Source: DDH964 sp963763205
Lineage (GTDB): Bacteria > Desulfobacterota > Desulfuromonadia > Desulfuromonadales > DDH964
Direction of reading: 5' to 3'
Assembly (NCBI GenBank): GCA_963763205.1
Contig: CAVXNQ010000022.1
Coordinates: forward strand, 186,001-250,000
DNA: 64,000 bases
Shown piece after piece: positions 1 through 8,827 of this stretch. Position 1 is the stretch's first letter; each line of letters opens with the position of its first letter. The notes beneath the pieces are model-generated. The model had not been told where the DNA came from. It did not search any database and worked only from the letters and a program-made list of their open reading frames with translations. A program made the translations under genes and the position numbers.

Positions 1-1642
1 GCGATGGGGCAGCACAAGCAGACCGGCAGCGCCGACACCAGCTACGTGCTGCTGTTCGTCGCCGCCGAGGCAGGGGTGGTGGCGACTGATCGCCGGCAGC
101 CAGCGCGGCATCGCCACCTGCCAGGCGCTGTTGCGGGCGCTGATGGGGCAGCGCATCAACCTGATGATCCTCGAAAAGGCGCTGACCCTGAAACTCGCCC
201 ACTTCGAGGATTCGGAATTCTACGACAAGCTGACCCGCGCCCGGCGCGAGGCCTCGACCCGTCCCCTCTAGCCTGGTCACCCGCACCTTCGGCCTGGTGC
301 AGAATGGCATCTCCCTGGTCAGCTACGGCGTGCTGCTGGTGCAGTTCTCCCCCTGGACGGTGCTGATCCTGGTCGGCGGCGGCATCCCCGAGTTCCTCGC
401 CGAGGCCAAGTTCTCCGGCGACAAGTTCCGGCTCTTCCGCTGGCGCTCGCCGGAGACGCGCATGCAGATGTACCTGGAGACGGTGCTGGCGCGCGAGGAC
501 TACGCCAAGGAGGTCAAGCTCTTCCGCCTCGGGCCCGAAGCTGCTGCAGCGCTACCGGGAGATCTTTGCCAAACTTTTCGCCGAGGACCGCGCGCTGACC
601 CTGCGCCGCGACAGCTGGGGGTTTCGTGCTCGGCCTGATCGGCACCGCCGCCTTCTACGGCGCCTACGCCTGGATCGCCGTCTCGGCCATCAAGGGCGCC
701 ATCAGCCTCGGCCAGATGACCATGTACCTGCTGCTCTTCAAGCAGGGGCAGTCGGCGGTTTCGGCCAGCCTCTCGGCGATCAGCGGCATGTACGAGGACA
801 ACCTCTACCTGTCGAACCTCTACGAGTACCTGGAGCAGCCGGTGCCGGCCGCCGCTGGGCGAGTTGCAGCAGGGGCCGCAGCCGGGGGACGGGGTGCGCT
901 TCGAAGCGGTCAGCTTCTGCCTATCCCGGCAGCGAGGAGCCGGCGCTGCAGGACGTGAGCCTGCACCTGAAGCCGGGCGACAGCCTGGCGCTGGTCGGCG
1001 AGAACGGCTCGGGCAAGACCACCCTGATCAAGCTGCTGACCCGCCTCTACCGGCCCGATGCGCGGGCGCATCCTGCTCGACGGTCTCGACCTGCAGCAGT
1101 GGGACGGCGACGCCCTGCGCTCGCGCATCGGCGTCATCTTCCAGGATTTCGGCCGCTACCAGTTCCTGGTCGGCGAGAATATCGGCGCCGGCGACATGCG
1201 CCACTTCGAGGACCGGCAGCGCTGGGAGGAGGCGGCCGAGAAGGGGATGGCGAAGGAGTTCATCGCCAAGCTGCCGCAGCAGTACGACACCCAGCTCGGC
1301 AAATGGTTCAAGGGGGGGCGCGAGCTCTCCGGCGGCCAGTGGCAGAAGATCGCCCTGGCGCGCGCCTTCATGCGCACCGAGGCCGACATCCTGGTCCTCG
1401 ACGAGCCGACCGCCACCATGGACGCCGCCGCCGAGGCGACGATCTTCGAGCACTTCCGCGAACTGAGCCGCGGCAAGATGACCATCCTGATCTCGCACCG
1501 CTTCTCCACCGTGCGCATGGCCGACCAGATCGTCGTCATCGACCAGGGGCGCATCGTCGAACAGGGGAGCCACGAGCAGTTGATGGAGCATGGCGGCCAG
1601 TATGCCCACCTCTTCTCGCTGCAGGCGCAGGGGTACCGCTGA
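1..1642 (+). pseudogene. ABC transporter permease/ATP-binding protein, 5'-truncated by the window edge, about seven frame breaks
   Basis: This is the 3' part of a fused exporter-type ABC protein. Read across frames it gives a membrane domain, then a nucleotide-binding domain with Walker A GENGSGKTT, signature LSGGQ (in RELSGGQWQK), Walker B ILVLDEPTA and the H-loop ISHRF. The frame moves 1-2-3-1-2-3-1-2 near positions 80, 268, 534, 622, 855, 921 and 1062. Every step equals one extra base. The last 194 codons (1058-1642) are uninterrupted and well conserved. The protein is an inner-membrane exporter subunit of unknown substrate. I infer sequence error rather than decay, because the residues on both sides of each break still match the family. 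A true pseudogene cannot be excluded. Confidence 0.8.
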
Positions 1643-1778
1643 AGCCGGCGGAAGCGGGCAATCCCACCCCCTCGACTTTGGTCGGGAACGCCTCCCGGAA
1701 GCTGTCTGGCAGCGCAGGAAGAATGGACAGGGGACAGGGGAAGAAAGGATGTTCCACCGGGAAGGGGGAGGGGCCGGC

Positions 1779-2579
1779 TCAGCGGACCCGGCGCCAGAAG
1801 GTCAGCTGGGAAATGTGGAACTGGAACTTGCGCGCCGTCTCGCGCAGCACCAACTCCACTTCCTGCGGCTCGCCGACCGCGACAAAATGTCCGGCGAGTT
1901 TTTCCCTGAGTCCCTCCAGGTTGGTCAGTGGGGTGCCGGCACGGAAGCGGCCGCCGAGCCACTGCGGCTTGGGGGTGTACTCTTCCAGCCAGTTGTAGGG
2001 AGAGGCGATCGCCAGCAGGCCGCCGATGACCAGCCGGCGGTGAATTCCGGCCAGAAAACGCTTGGGATCGGCGAGACGGTCGATGAGGTTGGCGGCCAGG
2101 ACCAGATCAAAATCGCGAACGTGCGGTTCGAGTTGCTGCACATCTCCCTGGTAAAAGGCGACCCGCGGCGCCGTGGTCGTCAGGCCGAGATCGGCGAGAA
2201 AAACCTCCTGCTCGGAAATCAACTCGCCCTCCTCGGCGAGCTGGTAGCGGAACCTGCCGCGCTCCTTGAGGCGGTTGGCGATGGCGATGAAGCGGGTGGA
2301 GAAGTCGATGCCGGCAACCTGGTCGAAGCGGGTCGCCAGCTCGAAGCTGGCACGGCCGACAGCGCAGCCGAGGTCGAGGGCCCGGCGCCGCGGTCCTCCC
2401 GCCAGGGCCGCAATGCAACGCTGCGCCAGCTGTGCGGGGAAGTTGGGCACCCCGAACTTGTCCGGGCCGTAGTGGGCGTCGCAGTACTGGGCGACGGCGG
2501 CATCCGACTCATAACGGGCGTGACACGCCGCCAGGGCGGCTTGGTCGGCGCGTCTCGGCAGCAGGGGAGGACTCACCAT
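1779..2579 (-). CDS. SAM methyltransferase of the OvoA C-terminal type (putative 4-mercaptohistidine N1-methyltransferase)
   Basis: The 266-residue protein is a class I SAM methyltransferase. The SAM loop is RALDLGCAVGRASFELA, followed by the acidic motif GIDFS, LVLAANLIDRL, IASPYNWLEEYTP and a C-terminal RETARKFQFHISQ. This set matches the C-terminal methyltransferase domain of OvoA, which N-methylates 4-mercaptohistidine to make ovothiol. Here it stands alone, and no OvoA sulfoxide-synthase domain lies in the window. I chose the ATG at 2579 because GGGAG precedes it by about 7 nt; an ATG at 2612 in the same frame is possible. It is transcribed convergently with the ABC gene. The family assignment is from memory of the motif pattern, and the true substrate is not established. 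Confidence 0.75.
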   Translation of the reverse strand: MVSPPLLPRRADQAALAACHARYESDAAVAQYCDAHYGPDKFGVPNFPAQLAQRCIAALAGGPRRRALDLGCAVGRASFELATRFDQVAGIDFSTRFIAIANRLKERGRFRYQLAEEGELISEQEVFLADLGLTTTAPRVAFYQGDVQQLEPHVRDFDLVLAANLIDRLADPKRFLAGIHRRLVIGGLLAIASPYNWLEEYTPKPQWLGGRFRAGTPLTNLEGLREKLAGHFVAVGEPQEVELVLRETARKFQFHISQLTFWRRVR

Positions 2580-2881
2580 GGCAGGCTCCCGGGTCAGGGG
2601 CAGGTGTGTCATATGGCCTGGGTTGGACCGTGTCGAAAAACTATAACAGGGCCGCCGCCGAAATTGACAGGATTCTCAGGAATGTATTGAGAATGGCTTG
2701 AAAAATCGCCGGGCGCGGTTCCGGGTCTGCCCGGTTGCCGCGCCAAACCTCCAGGCCGGGTACCTGGACAGGCGGAATGCGGTGGCTGCACGGCCAAATT
2801 CCCAAGACAAATTGCTTCCCCTGGTGTAAAACGGGACTGGCTTCCGACGTTGATTTTTCTCTTTTGCGATACCTTTGGCCT

Positions 2882-3379
2882 ATGCCGGACACCATCATCC
2901 TGCAATACCGGCTTACCCGGGACCTCTGGCGCCGCTTCTTCGAAGCCCACTACGGGTGCAACCGTTCCCTGAAGCTGCGCACCCTGTGGGGAGCGATCTG
3001 CATTATTATCGCCTGCCTGGGCTTCGGCGGCTTCTATGCTTCGAAAACGATCGCCACGCTGCTGCTGGCCACCGGCTTCTTCGGCGTCCTGTCGAAACAG
3101 CTGCTAGTCGTCAAGTCGCTGCGCAAGGCCGGCCGGCACCCGTTTTTCGGCAAGGAGCTGACGGTGACGGTGGCGCCGGCCGAAATCTCGGTGCGCAGCG
3201 GCACCGCCGGCTATACCCAGCCCTGGGGAAATTTCGTCGGCTACCGCCGCCTCGCCGCCGGTTTTCTCCTCTACCACGACCGCAACGCCTTCTTCTTCAT
3301 CCCGGCGGAAGTGCTGACGGCAGGCTACGCCAACCGCCTGGAGCAGATCCTCCAGGCCGCCGAGGTGGCGAAGCTGTGA
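2882..3379 (+). CDS. YcxB-like membrane protein
   Basis: The 165-residue protein begins at an ATG at 2882. It has a short N-terminal cytoplasmic part, two hydrophobic segments at roughly residues 37-75 (TLWGAICIIIACLGFGGFY and the stretch that follows), and a soluble C-terminal half with ISVRSGTAGYTQPWGNF and FFFIPAEVL. That pattern resembles the YcxB-like C-terminal domain found in many bacterial membrane proteins of unknown function. No catalytic residues are recognisable. It stands about 100 bp upstream of a flavin-type oxidase gene on the same strand and may be co-transcribed with it. Family membership is inferred from the pattern only. Confidence 0.6.
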   Translation: MPDTIILQYRLTRDLWRRFFEAHYGCNRSLKLRTLWGAICIIIACLGFGGFYASKTIATLLLATGFFGVLSKQLLVVKSLRKAGRHPFFGKELTVTVAPAEISVRSGTAGYTQPWGNFVGYRRLAAGFLLYHDRNAFFFIPAEVLTAGYANRLEQILQAAEVAKL

Positions 3380-3479
3380 CCTGTGCCTGTAAGAAACCGC
3401 CGTCCAGCCGATCCGCAAGGAACCCCTTTTGAGCCCCGGAAACTTAAAGATGGCAGAACCCTCCGGAAAGGAACCGCCC

Positions 3480-3944
3480 ATGCCAAGAGAACTGCGCCGC
3501 AAGGACCGGGGGATCGACTCCCGGGAGGCCCGGGAGCTGCTCGCCCGGGGCGAGTACGGAATCCTGTCGACGGTTTCCGCCGACGGGACTCCCTACGGGG
3601 TGCCGCTCAGCTATTGCGTCCTGGACGGCGCAATCTACATCCACTGCGCCGTTGCCGGGCACAAACTGGAGAATCTTGCCGCCGACAACCGCGTCTCCTT
3701 CTGCGTGGTGGGGCGGACCGAGGTACTGCCGGAGCAGTTTGCCACCCGCTACGAAAGCGTCATCGTCGCCGGCCGGGCGCAGGAGGTCGCGGGGGAGGAG
3801 AAGCAACGCGCCCTGGAAGAGCTGGCGGCCAAATACTCCCCCGGCCTGGAGGAGGCGGGCCGGCGCTATATCGCCGCCCAGGGGCCGCGCACGCGGGTGT
3901 TCAAGGTCACCATCGAGGCTATCTCCGGCAAGGCGCGCCGCTGA
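3480..3944 (+). CDS. pyridoxamine 5'-phosphate oxidase-like FMN-binding protein (NimA-like)
   Basis: The 154-residue protein belongs to the split-barrel flavin-binding family. Visible features are GILSTVSADGTPYGVPLSY (first strands of the barrel), AVAGHKLENLAADNRVSF (typical of the nitroimidazole-resistance/NimA-like branch) and YESVIVAGRAQEV. Members bind FMN or haem and act as small reductases or oxidases in the cytoplasm; the substrate here is unknown. I placed the start at the ATG at 3480, with AAAGGA 8 nt upstream, rather than at in-frame codons from 3429. It is unrelated in position to the truncated pdxH at 30.0 kb. Confidence 0.8.
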   Translation: MPRELRRKDRGIDSREARELLARGEYGILSTVSADGTPYGVPLSYCVLDGAIYIHCAVAGHKLENLAADNRVSFCVVGRTEVLPEQFATRYESVIVAGRAQEVAGEEKQRALEELAAKYSPGLEEAGRRYIAAQGPRTRVFKVTIEAISGKARR

Positions 3945-3975
3945 TCCCGATCCCAATCCGTCCCGGAGCAGGGCC

Positions 3976-4485
3976 ATGAAGAAACGCTACCTCTACGCGC
4001 TGCTGTTCGGCATCCCCGGGCTCGGGGTCACCCTGCTCGGCGCCCTTTTCCTTTTCGGGGCGGCCGCGGGGGCCCTCTGGCTCTTCGTCTTCGGCGATTC
4101 CCCCTGGCCCGCCACCGTCGGCACCGTCCTGCCGGTCCTCTTCGGCCTGGTTTTCCTGGGTCTGTGGAGCGGTTTCATCGCCTGGGGTTTCCGAGTCGGC
4201 AAAAGGCTGGAGGTCGATCCGGCCCCGAACCTGAAACATCTCCTGCTCGCGGTCGGGGCAACGGCTGCGGTGCTGCTGCTGATGGTGCTGCATCAGCTCA
4301 GCGTGGGGAACCTGGGGCCGAAGTCCGTCAGCCTGGCGTGCAGCGACTTTTGCCGCGAACAGGGCTATGCGGCCAGCGGCACGTCGCCGCGCGACGCCGG
4401 GGCACCGACCTGCAGCTGCTTCGACCGGAACGGCCAAGTGGCGGTCACCACCCCGCTGGAGCGCCTCGGCACGGGGCGCCCCTGA
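3976..4485 (+). CDS. small membrane protein, function unknown
   Basis: The 169-residue protein has three predicted transmembrane segments, at roughly residues 8-38, 45-72 and 88-108. A C-terminal tail of about 55 residues carries four cysteines (LACSDFCREQGY and PTCSCF). The tail probably lies outside the membrane and could form disulfides or bind a metal. The ATG at 3976 follows GGAGCAGGGCC. I recognise no family. It lies 31 bp after the flavin-protein gene in the same direction, so the two probably share a transcript. Confidence 0.6.
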   Translation: MKKRYLYALLFGIPGLGVTLLGALFLFGAAAGALWLFVFGDSPWPATVGTVLPVLFGLVFLGLWSGFIAWGFRVGKRLEVDPAPNLKHLLLAVGATAAVLLLMVLHQLSVGNLGPKSVSLACSDFCREQGYAASGTSPRDAGAPTCSCFDRNGQVAVTTPLERLGTGRP

Positions 4486-4605
4486 AATGATCTTTTTCCG
4501 GTTTCCGGTGGGGCACTTTCCTGCTGGACCGGTCTCTCCGCCCACTCCCCCGCCCATTGCTCCGTTGCTGAACCCCTGGGCTCTCGGTCCATTCCCTGCG
4601 GCCGC

Positions 4606-7600
4606 CTAACGGGCCGGGCTGTCGCCCTGCTGTCCTCCCCGCACCATCTTCATCGCCACCAGGGTCACGTCGTCGTTGAAACCGCCGCTGGCGGTGAACC
4701 GGCGCACCTGTTGCAGCAGCTGTTCGATCAACTGCTCCGGCGGCAGGGCATGGAGGTCCTGGAGCAGGGCGGCGAGCCGCTCTTCGCCGAAGAAGCTTCC
4801 CTCCGGGCTTTCCGCCTCGGTGATGCCGTCGGTGAAGAGCAGCAGGACGTCGCCGGGGTGGAGCTCGATCCGGCGTTCCTCGAAGCGCACCTTCTTTCTC
4901 ACCCCGAGGATGAGCCCTTCGGCATCGAGCCGTTCGCAGTTGCCTGACGCCGCCCGCCAGACCAGCGGCGGAGGGTGCCCGGCACTGGCGAAGGCGAGCC
5001 GGCCGCTGGCGGTGTCGTAGCGGAGGTAGCACATGGTGATGAAGAGCTCGGCGCGGTCGAGGTCCTCGTAGAGAAACTCGTTGATGGCACGCAGGGTTTG
5101 ATCGGTCGTGGCAAAGCGCCGGGCCTGGGAGCGGATGAAGGTGCGGGTTTCGGTCATGATGAGGGCCGCACCGACGCCATGCCCGGCGACGTCGGCGATC
5201 ACCAGGTCGAGGGTGGTCGGCGCGCGGGGGAGAAAGTCGTAATAATCTCCTCCCACCTCACTGGCCGGAACGCAGGTGCCCGCCAGGGCGATCCCCGGCA
5301 GTGCGGGCACCGCGGTCGGCAGCAGGCCGAGCTGGATGGTCCGGGCGATCTCCATCTCCCGTTCCCGCTCCCGCGCGGCGATCAGGCGTTCGGTCTGGTG
5401 GGCGTTGCGCAGGGCCACGCCGACCTGGCCGGCGAGGTTGGTGAAGAGGTCGACGAATTCTTCGGTGAAGATCCCCTTGGCCGTTTTGGAGAAGACCGAG
5501 AGGACCCCCACCGGCTCGCCGTCGATGGTGACGGGCGCGTGGGCGAAGGAGAGGATCCCCTCCCGGTGCGCGGTCTGGGCGGAGGCGGGGAGGCCGAGAA
5601 GGTCGGTGTCGTTGACCACGACGACGGCATTGTTGAGAAAGGCCCGGCCGATGGCGCTCTCCATGCTCACCGGGCGCTCCAGTTCCTCCGGAGACTCGAG
5701 GCTCTTTCCCCTCCGGCTGGCGAGGGTGAAGATCTGCCGCTCGGGGTCGAGCAGGCGGATGGTGCAGAGCTCGAACCGGAACTGCTGCTGCAGCAGGCCG
5801 AGGATATTGTCGAGGATGCTCTGGACGCCGGCGCCGCCGGCCACCAGTCGGGTGGCCTCGTGCAGGATGCCGAGCTGCTCGCGCCCCGCCTTGCGGCTGA
5901 GGGTGACCGAGCCGAAGATGTCGAAAACCTCTTCCATCCGGCTCCCCCGGCTCTCCAGGTAGTTGGCGAGGATGATGCGGGCGGGGGCGGCGCCGACCGA
6001 GCCGGCGAGGGTCTTTTCCGTAAAACGGCGCAGATCGGCCAGCTCGAACTCGGAGAGCCGCCCCTGCTCGTCGATTTCCCGGTCGCCGAGATACTCGGTG
6101 ATGGCGGAGTTGGCCTTCATTTCCCCTACGAACTTGGCCATCAGCTCGGCGAATTCGACGATGGTCGGCGCCCGGCTGATGCGCTCCGGCGGCTCGATTT
6201 CCTGCGGCGGCGCGAAGACCTCGACGAACGCCACCGCCTGATCGCTCTCATCGGGCTGCGGTTCGCTGAACAGGGAAAGGGCGAAAAAGGCGCCGATGTT
6301 GAAAAAGAGCGTCCAGAACAGGGCATGGGGGAGCGTCGGCAGCCCGGTGAGGCCGAAGAGGGCCTCGGGGCGCAGCCAGGCAAGGCCGAACAGCCCATTC
6401 TCCAACAGCGGCGCCGGCATCCACCCCGAGCGGACCAGGGTGGGCAGGATCAGCGTGTAGAACCAGACCGCGAAGCCGACCAGCATCCCGCAGAGAGCGC
6501 CGCGCCGGTTGGCCCGCTTCCAGAACAGGCCGCCCAGGATGGCCGGGGCGAACTGGGTGGCGCCGGCGAAGGAGATGGTGCCGATGGTGACCAGGGCGTA
6601 ACTGTGGCCGATGACCTTGTAGAAGAGGTAGGCGAAAAAGACCACCGCAAGAATGGCCAGGCGCTTGATCGCCAGCAGCAGGCCGGAAATGTCCCGGGCC
6701 CGGGTGGGGAAGCGCAGCACCACCGGCATCACCAGGTGGTTGAGGATCAGCGTGGCCAGCGCCACCGCGGCGACCATGACCATCCCGGCCGAACCGGAAA
6801 AGCCGCCGAGAAAGGCGAACAGGGCCAGCCAGCGGTGGCCGGCCGCCATCGGAATGGAGATGGTGAAATATTCGGCCCCGGCGCTCGCGCCGCCATTGAG
6901 GAGCAGTCCGGCCAGGGCGATGGGGATGATGAAGAGTTCGATCAGGAACATGTAGAGGGGGTAGCGCCACATGGCGCTGCGGATGTGCTCCTCGGCGGCG
7001 TTTTCGACCACCATGATGTGAAACATGTGCGGCAGGAACATGAAGGCCATCATGCAGATCACCCCGAGCGTCAGCCAGGAACTGGCGGGGAGCTGCCTGG
7101 TCCCCAGCAGCAGCAGGTCGGCGCGTTCGGGGAAGCGGGCGAGAAATTGGCCGAAGATGTCGCCGAAGCCGTCGAAGAGACCGTAGGTGACGAAGAGGCC
7201 GACGGCGACCATGGCGGCCAGCTTGAAGACCGACTCCAGGGCGACGGCCGCCACCAGCCCTTCGTGGCGGGCCGAGGGGTCGAGAAAACGGGCGCCGAAG
7301 AGGATGCCGAAGAGGCCGAAAACCAGCGCCACGATAAAGGGGGTGTCGAAGAAGAGGGGGAGCGCCGGGTGGGAGGCGGAGATCAGTTCGAAGCTGTCCG
7401 CGACCCCCTGAAGCTGCAGGGCGATGTAGGGTATGGTGCAGAAGACTGCGAAGACGGTCACCAGCGCCCCCAGCGGCAGCGACTTGCCGTAGCGGCTGGC
7501 GATGAAGTCAGCGACGCTGACGATGTTCTGCTCCTTGCTGATGCGGACCATTTTGCGCAGCAGATACCACCAGCTGAAGATGATCAGGGTCACGCCGAGG

Positions 7601-7818
7601 TAGATGCCGAGAAAGTCGATGCCGACCGTGGCGACCCGCCCGACGTTGCCGTAAAAGGTCCAGGAGGTGTGGAAGATGCCGAAGGAAAGGGCATAGATCC
7701 AGGCGTTGGCGGTGACGCTGCGGCCCAGCTTGCGCCGGTAGTCGGCGTAAAAGGCCGCGGCAAAGAGCAGCGCGATATAGCCAAAGGTGAGGAGGAAGAC
7801 CGTGCCGCCGGGGATCAT
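4606..7818 (-). CDS. sodium:solute symporter - GAF - SpoIIE/PP2C phosphatase fusion sensor
   Basis: The 1070-residue protein is a fusion. Residues 1-500 form a 12-13 helix SSS-family symporter resembling the CbrA/PutP sensor type (SWTFYGNVGRVA, YIALQLQGV, ISFAGATQFAPAILGG). Roughly residues 640-800 form a GAF domain. A short coiled coil around EREREMEIARTIQ leads into a C-terminal PP2C/SpoIIE phosphatase (835-1060) with VGGDYYDF, DVAGHGVGAAL, LFTDGITEAE and FNDDVTLVA, so the metal-binding aspartates are present. In CbrA-like proteins the symporter part precedes a histidine kinase; here a serine phosphatase takes its place. The likely role is to couple solute uptake or sensing at the inner membrane to a partner-switching (anti-sigma antagonist) pathway. 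No such partner gene lies in the window. Confidence 0.9.
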   Translation of the reverse strand: MIPGGTVFLLTFGYIALLFAAAFYADYRRKLGRSVTANAWIYALSFGIFHTSWTFYGNVGRVATVGIDFLGIYLGVTLIIFSWWYLLRKMVRISKEQNIVSVADFIASRYGKSLPLGALVTVFAVFCTIPYIALQLQGVADSFELISASHPALPLFFDTPFIVALVFGLFGILFGARFLDPSARHEGLVAAVALESVFKLAAMVAVGLFVTYGLFDGFGDIFGQFLARFPERADLLLLGTRQLPASSWLTLGVICMMAFMFLPHMFHIMVVENAAEEHIRSAMWRYPLYMFLIELFIIPIALAGLLLNGGASAGAEYFTISIPMAAGHRWLALFAFLGGFSGSAGMVMVAAVALATLILNHLVMPVVLRFPTRARDISGLLLAIKRLAILAVVFFAYLFYKVIGHSYALVTIGTISFAGATQFAPAILGGLFWKRANRRGALCGMLVGFAVWFYTLILPTLVRSGWMPAPLLENGLFGLAWLRPEALFGLTGLPTLPHALFWTLFFNIGAFFALSLFSEPQPDESDQAVAFVEVFAPPQEIEPPERISRAPTIVEFAELMAKFVGEMKANSAITEYLGDREIDEQGRLSEFELADLRRFTEKTLAGSVGAAPARIILANYLESRGSRMEEVFDIFGSVTLSRKAGREQLGILHEATRLVAGGAGVQSILDNILGLLQQQFRFELCTIRLLDPERQIFTLASRRGKSLESPEELERPVSMESAIGRAFLNNAVVVVNDTDLLGLPASAQTAHREGILSFAHAPVTIDGEPVGVLSVFSKTAKGIFTEEFVDLFTNLAGQVGVALRNAHQTERLIAAREREREMEIARTIQLGLLPTAVPALPGIALAGTCVPASEVGGDYYDFLPRAPTTLDLVIADVAGHGVGAALIMTETRTFIRSQARRFATTDQTLRAINEFLYEDLDRAELFITMCYLRYDTASGRLAFASAGHPPPLVWRAASGNCERLDAEGLILGVRKKVRFEERRIELHPGDVLLLFTDGITEAESPEGSFFGEERLAALLQDLHALPPEQLIEQLLQQVRRFTASGGFNDDVTLVAMKMVRGGQQGDSPAR

Positions 7819-8069
7819 GGCCGATCCCGCCCCGGGTCCTGCTCCGCGGCCTGGGTGGGGGCGCAGTTGCTGAGACGGCGGGTGAACCGGTAGATGACGC
7901 CGATGAACAGGAGCCAGCCCAGCAGCAAGTAAAGGACCAGCAGCGGGATGCCGAAAATCAGGGTTGTGCGGTTGAAGACCTGCAGCAGGGGAAAGGTGAA
8001 CAGCGTCCCGAAGAGAATGGAGAAGAACAGCCAGATTCCCCGATTGCGGTCGGAGTTCAGGTTGGCCAT
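7815..8069 (-). CDS. small two-helix membrane protein, partner of the symporter sensor
   Basis: This 84-residue protein has two hydrophobic helices (IWLFFSILFGTLFTFPLL and LIFGIPLLVLYLLLGWLLF) and a polar C-terminal tail. Its stop overlaps the start of the symporter-phosphatase gene in an ATGA arrangement, so the two are translationally coupled. Short two-helix proteins directly upstream of SSS transporters are common (DUF485/DUF3311-like) and are thought to help assembly or stability. I started at the ATG at 8069; a TTG at 8090 is also in frame. The function is inferred from context. Confidence 0.7.
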   Translation of the reverse strand: MANLNSDRNRGIWLFFSILFGTLFTFPLLQVFNRTTLIFGIPLLVLYLLLGWLLFIGVIYRFTRRLSNCAPTQAAEQDPGRDRP

Positions 8070-8338
8070 GAAGAACCTCGCGACGGGCAATAATTTCTGC
8101 TGTTTATGTCAGGATAGCGCATATTGCGGGTTTGGCACCCGGCCGGCGGGTAGAAGGACCTGGACGGGGCGGGAGGAGCATGCCGAAACGGAGTAAGAGG
8201 GGAGGGACTGTGCCACTCCCGGAACCAGGCGGGCCCCCGGGACCGCCCCGCAGGAAGCGTCCAACGGCCTTGCACGGCGTCCCCAAGTCCTCTATCCTGA
8301 TGCGGCCGCACCCATTTCCCGCCGAGGAGAACGGAACC

Positions 8339-8578
8339 ATGGAAATCGATCTGGATGTACTGAGCCACCTGCTAAAAAAACGCACCGACGAAATCGACGA
8401 GATTGTCGCCGGCACCGGCTACCTGGCGCGCACCGTGATCGGCGTCGGCACTTTTCTACTCGATCACGACGGCAACGTCGATCTGCTGACGGCCAAGCAG
8501 CAGGTCACCTTCGAGCGGTTTCTGCAGCCGCTGCTGGAGCGGACGCCGCCGCGGGCGACAAGCAGCGACGGGGATTGA
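8339..8578 (+). CDS. small conserved hypothetical protein
   Basis: The 79-residue soluble protein has an N-terminal helical segment (DLDVLSHLLKKRTDEIDEIV) followed by a short hydrophobic stretch, TVIGVGTFLLDHDGNVDLL. The ATG at 8339 follows GCCGAGGAGAACGGAACC, a good ribosome binding site. I recognise no family. The stop codon lies inside the -35 hexamer (TTGACC) of the repeated promoter - micro-ORF - terminator cassette, so the two transcription units abut without a gap. Confidence 0.6.
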   Translation: MEIDLDVLSHLLKKRTDEIDEIVAGTGYLARTVIGVGTFLLDHDGNVDLLTAKQQVTFERFLQPLLERTPPRATSSDGD

Positions 8579-8603
8579 CCTTTTCTCATTTGCGCGCTAA
8601 AAA
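8575..8603 (+). promoter_or_regulatory. sigma70-type promoter of repeated cassette, copy 1
   Basis: TTGACC at 8575-8580 and TAAAAA at 8598-8603 are separated by 17 nt. Both hexamers and the spacing are conserved in the two other copies (19395-19423 and 20922-20950), while the spacer has changed at a few positions. Conservation of hexamers and spacing supports a real promoter. Confidence 0.6.
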
Positions 8604-8633
8604 GAAGAGTCCGTTTTTCCGGAGGGTGGGGCC

Positions 8634-8732
8634 ATGCACGGATTCTTTCATAGACTTTTCAGCAACCGCCTGACCGGGGTGTCCCGGCAGGCGGTTGTTT
8701 TTTTGGGGATGGTGATGGGGAGAGAAACTTAG
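8634..8732 (+). CDS. micro-ORF of repeated cassette, copy 1 (32 aa, MHGFFHRL...)
   Basis: An ATG preceded by CCGGAGGGTGGGGCC opens a 32-codon frame starting MHGFFHRLFSNRL. The first eight codons recur in copy 3 (20980) and almost unchanged in copy 2 (19454), where ATG has become GTG and TTT/TTC swap synonymously. In copies 2 and 3 the frame closes after ten codons with TAA at the foot of the terminator stem; in copy 1 a one-base difference lets it run through the stem. Translation is an inference from the ribosome binding site and the conserved start function. The element could equally be a non-coding RNA. Confidence 0.4.
   Translation: MHGFFHRLFSNRLTGVSRQAVVFLGMVMGRET
8664..8704 (+). terminator. 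intrinsic terminator of repeated cassette, copy 1
   Basis: The stem AACCGCCTG / CAGGCGGTT is extended by CCGGG / CCCGG around a short loop and is followed by a run of seven T. The same hairpin follows the other two cassette copies. Confidence 0.85.
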
Positions 8733-8799
8733 CAAATACTGCCCTGAAAGCGCCGCAACGGTGGCGCATGGGGAGCACCCGTTTGAGGTTTGTTTTATA

Positions 8800-8827
8800 G
8801 CAAATTTGCGATAATATGGAGGGGTGA
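8800..8827 (+). promoter_or_regulatory. operator/-10 region of the toxin-antitoxin pair
   Basis: The palindrome CAAATTTG, within TAGCAAATTTGCGATAATATGG, overlaps a -10-like GATAAT just before the ribosome binding site GGAGG. Such placement is typical of autoregulated toxin-antitoxin operons. It is an inference; no binding data are available. Confidence 0.4.

Noticed and set aside
4975..7893. A 972-codon frame antisense to the symporter fusion
   Set aside because: Same cause: high GC at third positions of the real gene. Gly/Glu/Asp-rich with no motif, while the minus-strand protein has clear domains.
8575..8704. The repeated cassette as a cyclic-di-GMP (GEMM) riboswitch
   Set aside because: It lacks the two adjacent GEMM helices and the tetraloop-receptor motif, and it ends in its own terminator without a downstream regulated gene.
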